Of a stretch of 27,527 nucleotides of DNA, positions 6,231 to 10,575 are shown one piece after another (positions within the stretch are counted from its first letter, which is position 1; each line of letters starts with the position of its first letter). The stretch is from IMG/VR virus record IMGVR_UViG_3300008451_000405, positions 1 through 27,527 of that record; one strand, 5' to 3'. Under the pieces are notes generated by a model. It was not told where the DNA came from. It was given only the letters and a program-made list of their open reading frames with translations, and did not search any database. The stretch is from a virus. A program made the position numbers and the translations under genes.

Positions 6231-6694
6231 GCGACCTGAGCAAATGGGACATTGACCTTCGGTTTGGTCAGAAGGGTGAGAACTGGCTAAGCAGCACCCT
6301 TGGAGCCAATGCCGTTGAGGTGAAGACCGAACGAGACTACGGCAAGCCAAGCCAGTGGACGAAGACTGGCAACATCGCCATAGAGTATGGCCGTGATGAC
6401 AGCACGGACACCGGTATCCGCGTCACTGAGGCATCGCACTGGGTGCATATCCTCAGCCGTGAGATTGCTGGTCAGACCGTCTACTGCGGCGCCTACATTT
6501 GGTCGGTGCAGGACTTGGAGAACTTCATCTACGACAACTGGGAGAAGTACCGTCACGTCAAGGGTGGCGATGGCAACCGAACCAGCATGGTTCTGGTGCC
6601 TATCAAGGACCTCTGGCAGATTCACGGCTACGCAGCCCTAAAGGGCGAGCGTGCAGATGTGAAATCGGTTGACTCGACCGGTGATTGGCTCTAA
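6227..6694 (+). CDS. PD-(D/E)XK-like nuclease
   Basis: A 155-residue protein with the arrangement of a small restriction-endonuclease-fold nuclease: GQKGENWL (Glu18 region), then VEVKTERDYG (the E-x-K signature at about 31-33), then TGNIAIEYG, and HWVHIL in the following strand. Phage proteins with the pattern VEVKtE...w..TGNIaIE usually act in recombination or repair, possibly as single-strand or junction nucleases; the substrate cannot be told here. The start ATG overlaps the upstream TGA. The promoter driving the next operon has its -35 box inside the last codons of this gene (6669-6674). Confidence 0.6.
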   Translation: MSDLSKWDIDLRFGQKGENWLSSTLGANAVEVKTERDYGKPSQWTKTGNIAIEYGRDDSTDTGIRVTEASHWVHILSREIAGQTVYCGAYIWSVQDLENFIYDNWEKYRHVKGGDGNRTSMVLVPIKDLWQIHGYAALKGERADVKSVDSTGDWL

Positions 6695-6697
6695 ATT
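6669..6697 (+). promoter_or_regulatory. Sigma-70 promoter upstream of the SOS box
   Basis: TTGACT (6669-6674) and TAAATT (6692-6697) are separated by 17 bases, giving a start near 6704. The -10 matches 4 of 6 consensus bases. The LexA-type box begins about 6 bases downstream of that start, a repressing position, and the operon of small genes from 6748 follows. Confidence 0.5.
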
Positions 6698-6709
6698 TTA
6701 TCTTGAAAA

Positions 6710-6725
6710 CCGAACAGATGTTCGG
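6710..6725. promoter_or_regulatory. LexA/DinR SOS box (CCGAAC-AGAT-GTTCGG)
   Basis: A perfect 6-bp dyad around AGAT. It matches the Gram-positive/actinobacterial LexA consensus CGAAC-RNRY-GTTCG at every defined base. It lies in the only gap of this operon, between the nuclease gene and the small genes starting at 6748, just downstream of a promoter. It implies control of the downstream genes by the host SOS repressor. Confidence 0.65.
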
Positions 6726-6747
6726 AGAAGCAGACAGGAGTAATACA

Positions 6748-6864
6748 ATGGCAAAGATTACAGGAACAACGTTTAAGGTCCTAGTCATCGCTGGCTGGGC
6801 ATTCTGGGGCTGGTGCGCTGGCATTGGCTTTATCCACCTGATGGAAGGAGCGCTGTGCCGATGA
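6748..6864 (+). CDS. 38-aa single-span membrane peptide
   Basis: A 38-residue peptide with a basic N-terminus (MAKITGTTFK) and one hydrophobic, Trp-rich span (about 11-31, VLVIAGWAFWGWCAGIGFIHL). AGGAG lies 8 bases before ATG 6748, a clear ribosome site, and the stop overlaps the next ATG (ATGA). It is the first gene after the SOS box. A tiny damage-inducible membrane peptide is reminiscent of SOS-induced cell-division inhibitors and TisB-like toxins, but there is no sequence match and the idea is speculative. Confidence 0.6.
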   Translation: MAKITGTTFKVLVIAGWAFWGWCAGIGFIHLMEGALCR

Positions 6865-7136
6865 AGCACCGACGAATCACTTGTAGGATGACCTGGAAGG
6901 GGTCTAGGAAGCCCCAGGAGCTACGAAAGGGTCAAAAGGGTGCCAAGACACATACTTGGGTATTTGACGCCCCTAAACCCCGAAAGTCTGATATAGTTGA
7001 TGATGCAACTATCGTAGACATCGTGGACTACAACAGCACGTACTGGGAAGACCTGGATAAGGAGCAGTTCAACCGCTGGTTGAAAGAACTCCGTAAGTGG
7101 GGCGACCTAGACGAGAAGGAGAAAGACTGTGAATGA
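6861..7136 (+). CDS. Unknown charged protein
   Basis: A 91-residue protein with a very basic N-terminus (MKHRRITCRMTWKGSRKPQELRKGQKGAK), a strand HTWVFDAP, and an acidic helical C-terminus (YWEDLDKEQFNRWLKELRKWGDLDEKEKDCE). The opposite charges of the halves and the lack of hydrophobic core suggest a nucleic-acid- or partner-binding role. ATG 6861 overlaps the upstream TGA; the longer frame from 6813 lacks a ribosome site. I do not recognise the family. It sits second in the operon controlled by the SOS box. Confidence 0.6.
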   Translation: MKHRRITCRMTWKGSRKPQELRKGQKGAKTHTWVFDAPKPRKSDIVDDATIVDIVDYNSTYWEDLDKEQFNRWLKELRKWGDLDEKEKDCE

Positions 7137-7284
7137 CGCTTTGATTATCGCACTGGCGATGTACAACGGTGCATTTGCCGGTATCAACATTGTCGCTGGC
7201 TTGCAGCAGGGGAAGGTGCTTGGCATCTTCTTCGGCCTGCTTGGCATGGCAACGAGCATTACGCTCTGGAAGATGGTGGGCTAA
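7129..7284 (+). CDS. 51-aa two-span membrane protein
   Basis: A 51-residue protein with two hydrophobic stretches (about 4-21, ALIIALAMYNGAFAGINI, and 30-48, VLGIFFGLLGMATSITLW) linked by GLQQGK. It starts at GTG 7129, inside the preceding gene, with AAGGAG about 10 bases upstream; the ATG-like sequence at 7133 is out of frame. Its TAA shares a base with the next ATG (TAATG). Two-span small proteins in early operons may alter the host membrane, for example in superinfection exclusion, but no family is recognised. Confidence 0.6.
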   Translation: MNDALIIALAMYNGAFAGINIVAGLQQGKVLGIFFGLLGMATSITLWKMVG

Positions 7285-7472
7285 TGGTATGCACAATTTG
7301 CACCCTGGAAATTACTGCAGAGCAGAAACTACACACATCGTATAACCGAGACGAGCAAGGAAGGAAGATTGGCACCGAACCTCTGTTGATGCATATGGCC
7401 TGCTATATCGCACGAGAAGTTGCCGCCTTTAAGGCACGACAGCCAGTAGTATCGGAGACGCCAAATGAGTGA
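7284..7472 (+). CDS. CxxC...HxxC mini zinc protein 1
   Basis: A 62-residue protein with CTIC near the start (about 3-6) and HMAC (about 37-40), the metal-ligand order CxxC...HxxC, with a helical tail (YIAREVAAFKARQP). It is the first of three consecutive genes of the same size and ligand order; the sequences outside the ligands differ. The ATG overlaps the previous TAA, and the end overlaps the next start by 8 bases. A small treble-clef or PARP-type zinc finger is the likely fold. Function is unknown; candidates are host-protein modulators or nucleic-acid binders. Confidence 0.65.
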   Translation: MVCTICTLEITAEQKLHTSYNRDEQGRKIGTEPLLMHMACYIAREVAAFKARQPVVSETPNE

Positions 7473-7650
7473 CCAGAAATACGTACTGATTAACACTGAT
7501 AAGCATGGCGTATGCTGGAAATGCGAGACTGCTTTTGTTAGCGGTGATGAGGTTCGTCAGGTGACTATCCCAATGCCGGATTCTACCTGTGAGCATAAGA
7601 CACTGATTCGCAACATCCATAAAGATTGCCTGGAGAAGTCCAATGGCTAA
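7465..7650 (+). CDS. CxxC...HxxC mini zinc protein 2
   Basis: A 61-residue protein with CWKC (about 17-20) and HKDC (about 52-55). Between them are beta-strand-like segments (FVSGDEVRQVTIPM, HKTLIRNI). The layout is that of a compact zinc finger like its two neighbours, with the second pair at the C-terminus in all three. ATG 7465 lies within the end of the preceding gene and its stop overlaps the next gene by 8 bases, so all three are probably made together. No function can be assigned from sequence. Confidence 0.65.
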   Translation: MSDQKYVLINTDKHGVCWKCETAFVSGDEVRQVTIPMPDSTCEHKTLIRNIHKDCLEKSNG

Positions 7651-7831
7651 ACCAGGTAAGCCGTCAGCACGTTCCGGACCGCAGAGCAAGTGGCCTCTTA
7701 ACAAGGTCTGCCAGTTCTGCGGAAAGGTCGTGGCTGCCGCCAAGGACTATTCGAGCGTTCTTATCTTCACGTTCAATGGCTTTAAGAAGACCAAGGAACG
7801 CAAGACCGGACACAAGGGGTGCATCAAGTAA
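7643..7831 (+). CDS. CxxC...HxxC mini zinc protein 3
   Basis: A 62-residue basic protein with CQFC (about 23-26) and HKGC (about 57-60), preceded by a flexible basic arm (MAKPGKPSARSGPQSKWPLNK). The middle (SSVLIFTFNGFKKTKERK) is a strand followed by a lysine-rich turn. Same ligand order as the two genes before it. ATG 7643 has GGAG about 9 bases upstream and overlaps the preceding gene; its TAA shares a base with the nuclease ATG (TAATG). The basic character suggests nucleic-acid binding, which is inference. Confidence 0.65.
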   Translation: MAKPGKPSARSGPQSKWPLNKVCQFCGKVVAAAKDYSSVLIFTFNGFKKTKERKTGHKGCIK

Positions 7832-8199
7832 TGGGAAAGATGAAGGACCTAGCCATTGACGAAGCCAATCGTCGCCGTGGACGGAACAACAATAACCGTG
7901 GCAAGGCGTATGAGCGAGCCGTCGCCAAGACTCTTGGTGGCATTCGTACCGGCATGTTCGGTGGCAAGGACGATGTTCAGCACGCCCTGCTTGCCGTCCA
8001 GGCAAAGAACGGGAAGGCCTATCCAGAACGGATAGACCGCTGGCTTCGCTGCATCCCAACCAAGGATGGACAGATTCAGGCGCTCGTTATCGGCGACGCA
8101 CCCGGAGCGGGTAACCGTCGTCGAGAGATTATCGTCATGGACCTGACCGACTTCATCGCTACCTTCATTTCTGAGGAGGAGCAAGATGACACTGAATGA
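7831..8199 (+). CDS. Holliday-junction-resolvase/RecB-like nuclease
   Basis: A 122-residue protein. After a basic arm (NRRRGRNNNNRGKAYERAVAK, with Glu in the first helix) come GGKDDVQHALLAVQAKN, giving Asp and the Q-x-K variant of the PD-(D/E)XK site used by RecB-type and some resolvase-type nucleases. The size fits a phage junction resolvase that trims recombination intermediates before packaging. The ATG at 7831 shares a base with the previous TAA; ATG 7840 is a possible alternative. With the YqaJ exonuclease and the nuclease at 6227 it forms a recombination set. Assignment is by motif only. Confidence 0.6.
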   Translation: MGKMKDLAIDEANRRRGRNNNNRGKAYERAVAKTLGGIRTGMFGGKDDVQHALLAVQAKNGKAYPERIDRWLRCIPTKDGQIQALVIGDAPGAGNRRREIIVMDLTDFIATFISEEEQDDTE

Positions 8200-8677
8200 A
8201 CTCCGCAACGAGTACTTCCATGAGATGCCGCTGCAGATTGTCTACTCCGAGAAGAACAACGATGCTGGTCAGCCACAGTGGACCGCTCAGTTTGAGCGCT
8301 GGCTCACGAACCCTGGCCATGTCATCAAGTTCAACGAGAAGGCCCCCTGCCGCCATGAGGGCCAAGACGCTGAGAAGTGTCACCTCTGTGGCACCTATGA
8401 CGAGAACGGAAACGTCATTGCCTCTACCGGATACCGAGTTGAGGGTCGAGCGCAGTACGAGTTCCCAGTCAAGCGTGTCCTAGCCATCATGTCTCGCGGC
8501 AAGTATGGCAAGGTAGACTTCGGTGCGCTTCTACGCCACTGGTTTAACACCCAGTCGCTGGAATCGCTCTGCGTTAAGTTCGGCTATGCCACACAGCAGG
8601 ATGCCCAAGAAGCCCTTGCCAAGGCGCTGGACAAGTTTAATAAATATTACCTGAGGGAACCAAAGAGAATAAAGTAG
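8186..8677 (+). CDS. Unknown protein with zinc knuckle and HTH-like C-terminus; possible late regulator
   Basis: A 163-residue protein. Residues about 50-70 contain CRHEGQDAEKCHLC, a zinc-knuckle arrangement. The C-terminal third (FGALLRHWFNTQSLESLCVKFGYATQQDAQEALAKALDKF) has the helix-turn-helix rhythm of sigma region 4 or small phage activators. It is the last early gene and lies directly before the strong late promoter, the usual place of a late-gene regulator. That role is inferred from position and pattern, not family membership. ATG 8186 has GGAGG 6 bases upstream and overlaps the preceding nuclease gene. Confidence 0.6.
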   Translation: MTLNELRNEYFHEMPLQIVYSEKNNDAGQPQWTAQFERWLTNPGHVIKFNEKAPCRHEGQDAEKCHLCGTYDENGNVIASTGYRVEGRAQYEFPVKRVLAIMSRGKYGKVDFGALLRHWFNTQSLESLCVKFGYATQQDAQEALAKALDKFNKYYLREPKRIK

Positions 8678-8697
8678 CGTTGTAGATGTGTTAGGCC

Positions 8698-8726
8698 TTG
8701 TAACAAAGGCTCTGGCATGGTATAAT
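8698..8726 (+). promoter_or_regulatory. Strong sigma-70 promoter for the late operon
   Basis: TTGTAA (8698-8703) and a perfect TATAAT (8721-8726) with an optimal 17-base spacer. Predicted start is near 8733. It is the best consensus promoter in the window and the only one ahead of the packaging, head, tail and lysis genes. The -35 box deviates at positions 4 and 5, leaving room for an activator. Confidence 0.75.
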
Positions 8727-8732
8727 ACGCAC

Positions 8733-8995
8733 CTATGACCGGCTAAGGCACCTAGACGCCACCGGTGGAAGAGTAAGTCTATGTCCCCTCAGCCGCTGCA
8801 TGTCTGCAGCCGTTTTCTTCCGAGCCGCTTTCTCCTGGCGGCTCGACCCCTGGCCCAGGGGGCGTCGTCCTCCGCTTCCTGGGCCGCCTACTTCTACATG
8901 AGCCGCGCCGACCATTGGACCTAAATGGTGCCACGTCGGGATGGTGTTATCACCCACGGCTCGTCAACCTATGAGGATTCAGCAACGGAGGACCT
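8733..8995 (+). promoter_or_regulatory. Structured leader RNA of the late operon with mutually exclusive helices
   Basis: No supportable gene lies between 8678 and 8995; after the promoter the stretch is packed with helices. ACCGG/CCGGT with inner GGC/GCC (8738-8766); GCTGCA/TGCAGC (8795-8810); CGAGCCGC/GCGGCTCG (8821-8845); CCCCTG/CAGGGG (8847-8861); ACCATT/AATGGT (8911-8929); GGTG/CACC (8943-8954). An alternative nested fold pairs GGCCCAGG (8852-8859) with CCTGGGCC (8878-8885) and GCGGCTC (8838-8844) with a second GAGCCGC (8900-8906), destroying two of the local hairpins. This looks like a switchable leader (attenuator, antiterminator of the HK022 put type, or riboswitch-like). No known RNA family was recognised. 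The metalloprotease ribosome site (GGAGG) ends it. Confidence 0.5.
8795..8816 (+). terminator. Possible attenuator hairpin in the late leader
   Basis: GCTGCA-TGTC-TGCAGC (8795-8810) is followed by CGTTTTCTT. A 6-bp stem with a T4 run about 80 bases after the predicted start could end a short transcript. The T-run is short and interrupted, so it may need a factor or be only partly effective. Confidence 0.35.
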
Positions 8996-9400
8996 ATGGC
9001 GCGAAAGAAGTCTCAAACACCAACCCTTGCTCTGGCCAAGTACATGCTAAATATGCAGCAGGTTATGCGCCTAGACCACTGGACCGTAGAACTCTCACAA
9101 GCGCCATCCTCCGAAGATGCGTGGGCTGATATCGCCCCACACTCGCAAGCCTTCCGGGCAACGCTCCGTATCTCCCCAGACTTCTGGACACAGACACCGG
9201 AGAAGAAGCGCCAGATTCTGGTTCACGAATTACTCCACCTCATCACCTGCCGGATGGACCAAGTGGTTGACACGGTAGAGGATAGCCTTGGTACTGCGGC
9301 CTTCGAGCCATGGTCCAAATGCTTTGACGATGAGCATGAACGAGCGGTAGACAAACTTGCCGAGATTATCTCTGAGCAGTTTGACCTGCCTAATTTCTGA
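8996..9400 (+). CDS. HExxH zincin-like metalloprotease
   Basis: A 134-residue protein with the zinc-metalloprotease motif HELLH at 77-81 (VHELLHLITCRMDQ), and a downstream acidic helix (DEHERAVDKLAEIISEQF) that may supply the third ligand. The fold resembles short phage HExxH proteins (SprT/ImmA-like size class). A target cannot be told: a phage repressor is absent, so a host regulator or structural precursor is possible. ATG 8996 follows GGAGG by 5 bases and is the first gene after the structured leader. It is unusual as the first late gene, ahead of the packaging module. Confidence 0.75.
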   Translation: MARKKSQTPTLALAKYMLNMQQVMRLDHWTVELSQAPSSEDAWADIAPHSQAFRATLRISPDFWTQTPEKKRQILVHELLHLITCRMDQVVDTVEDSLGTAAFEPWSKCFDDEHERAVDKLAEIISEQFDLPNF

Positions 9401-9555
9401 GTGCGGCGACCTATTGTCGGCGTCGTATTTGCGTACCTATTCCGCGCTTAGGGTAGGAGCGAGTGGCTACTGCTGATTGCCACCGGCGACCAGGCTCCGT
9501 TAGGGACTCGTCTGACAGTGGCGAGATACTGCCTGGCTATATCTATGGAGGACTT
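9401..9555. other. Non-coding gap with stem-loops before the HNH gene
   Basis: No gene is convincing here; the HNH frame is open back to GTG 9463 but without a ribosome site. Helices visible: GTGGC (9463-9467)/GCCAC (9479-9483), and a nested stem CCAGGC (9490-9495)/GCCTGG (9531-9536) enclosing CTCG (9507-9510)/CGAG (9522-9525), which ends just before the HNH ribosome site. TGGCTA at its end also ends the twin motif further downstream. Confidence 0.4.
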
Positions 9556-9867
9556 ATGCCATTCAACCGACCGTGCCTAACCTGTGGGCAACTACAGACA
9601 AACGGCAACCGCTGCGCCCCATGCTCCTCAAAGGAGGCCACGAAGTGGAAGGCAGCAGCCGGACCATCGCCCTATCGAGACCCCGAGTGGAGGAAACTCT
9701 CTGCTCGGATGAGGAAGAAGTATCCCTGGTGTTCCCTCTGTGGAACGACCAAGAACTTGACAGTAGACCACTTGATTCCACTAAAGGATGGTGGTGCATT
9801 GATTGTTCCTGAGCATCTGCTCCGAGTTCTTTGCTGGACTTGTCACGGGAAGATTACGAAACATTAA
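9556..9867 (+). CDS. HNH endonuclease, packaging-associated
   Basis: A 103-residue protein with two cysteine pairs at the N-terminus (CLTC, CAPC), then YRDPEWRKLSARM and the beta-beta-alpha HNH core: CSLCG, VDHLIPL (catalytic His), EHLLRVLCWTCHGKIT. The usual middle Asn (NL) is replaced by His (EHLL), a variant worth noting. HNH proteins next to terminase genes are required for cohesive-end cleavage in HK97-type phages, and this one lies just upstream of terS. ATG 9556 follows GGAGGA by 5 bases; the longer GTG start at 9463 is not supported. Confidence 0.85.
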   Translation: MPFNRPCLTCGQLQTNGNRCAPCSSKEATKWKAAAGPSPYRDPEWRKLSARMRKKYPWCSLCGTTKNLTVDHLIPLKDGGALIVPEHLLRVLCWTCHGKITKH

Positions 9868-9880
9868 TTCAATCTGAAGG

Positions 9881-9932
9881 TTCCCCAGCGCCGAGTACTA
9901 GACACATAGTGTCAGTTGGCTAGGTTGGGGAA
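9881..9932. repeat. Hairpin motif copy 1 upstream of terS
   Basis: TTCCCCA (9881-9887) pairs with TGGGGAA (9926-9932). Inside are the conserved blocks CCCAGCGCCGAGT (9884-9896) and GTTGGCTA (9915-9922), flanking the hairpin GACAC-ATA-GTGTC (9901-9913). GCC (9890-9892) can pair with GGC (9918-9920). The two blocks recur around a different hairpin at 10031-10062. Confidence 0.5.
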
Positions 9933-10030
9933 TGCAACCAAACTGCAACCAGTTTGTGTTCAGCATTGTTACATGTATGCAGCCATACCCTAGGGGGGTC
10001 TGAATTCTGCGTAATAACAGGGCTAGACTA
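9933..10030. other. Non-coding spacer with hairpin and repeats between motif copies
   Basis: It contains TGCAACCA twice, 11 bases apart (9933, 9944), the hairpin CAAACT-GCAACC-AGTTTG (9939-9956), and TACCCTAGG (9986-9994), which recurs at 10068-10076 next to the terS ribosome site. The direct repeats may be binding sites for the small terminase. No gene is seen. Confidence 0.4.
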
Positions 10031-10062
10031 CCCAGCGCCGAGTGGCACTGCCAGGTTGGCTA
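10031..10062. repeat. Hairpin motif copy 2 upstream of terS
   Basis: The same blocks, CCCAGCGCCGAGT (10031-10043) and GTTGGCTA (10055-10062), surround the hairpin TGGC-ACT-GCCA (10043-10053). Loop and stem sequence differ from copy 1, but base pairing is kept, so the fold rather than the sequence appears conserved. It ends 24 bases before the terS start. Confidence 0.5.
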
Positions 10063-10086
10063 ATCCCTACCCTAGGAGTTTCAACT

Positions 10087-10575
10087 ATGCCAGCACGAAA
10101 AGTACCGAACGAAATCAAGGCTCGCCGTGGCACGCTCCGAAAGGACCGCCTACCGGCTACGCCCCTCAATACTACGATTGCCCCACTGACCACCATCACG
10201 GTTCCGGCTGAACTCACTCCGGTCGGAGCCGAGGTGTGGTCCAAAGTTCTTGACCACGCTGGTGCTTGGATTGGGACGTCAGACCAGCACGCGCTCTTCA
10301 TGCTGTGCAAGGCCTACGAGTCCTACCTGGAACTAGACGCTCGCGTCAAAGCAGAGGGTCCAGTTCTTTATACCGACAAAGGCTACGCCTACGCCCACCC
10401 CGCCGTGGGTATGAAAAATAGCGCGGAGGACAATGTACGAAAATGGATGAATCATCTAGGGCTGACACCAGCCGACCGAACAAAACTCGGAGTCGTCATG
10501 GTCGAGACAGCAAACAAAATCGACCAGTTCCGAGCAAGGCTGCAGAGCCGCAAGGATTCCCACCAAAATGGCTGA
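10087..10575 (+). CDS. terS: Terminase small subunit, P27 family
   Basis: A 162-residue protein of the P27-type small terminase family. The typical C-terminal signature LGLTPADRTKLGV is at about 124-136, with VGAEVWSKVLDHA and the long helix of the core before it; the basic N-terminus (ARKVPNEIKARRGTLRKDR) is also usual. It recognises the packaging site on phage DNA and presents it to the large subunit. ATG 10087 has TAGGAG 8 bases upstream; the frame from 10042 would run through the twin hairpin motif. The 3' end overlaps the large subunit frame by 133 bases. Confidence 0.9.
   Translation: MPARKVPNEIKARRGTLRKDRLPATPLNTTIAPLTTITVPAELTPVGAEVWSKVLDHAGAWIGTSDQHALFMLCKAYESYLELDARVKAEGPVLYTDKGYAYAHPAVGMKNSAEDNVRKWMNHLGLTPADRTKLGVVMVETANKIDQFRARLQSRKDSHQNG

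Noticed and set aside
8781-8924. 47-codon + strand frame within the late leader (MSPQPLHVCSRF...)
   Set aside because: It has a poor ribosome site and biased composition, and the same bases form perfect alternative helices; structure explains it better. A leader peptide cannot be fully excluded.
8733-8957. Minus-strand frame of 74 codons over the leader
   Set aside because: It is the complement of the hairpin-rich region, Gly/Arg/Ser-rich and without start signals.
9463-9555. N-terminal extension of the HNH protein from GTG 9463
   Set aside because: The extension lacks a ribosome site and family-like sequence, and it runs through a stem-loop; ATG 9556 with GGAGGA is far better.
10443-10575. 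Programmed frameshift from terS into terL
   Set aside because: The required -1 shift lacks a convincing slippery heptamer near the terS end; a long overlap with ATG 10443 is simpler.
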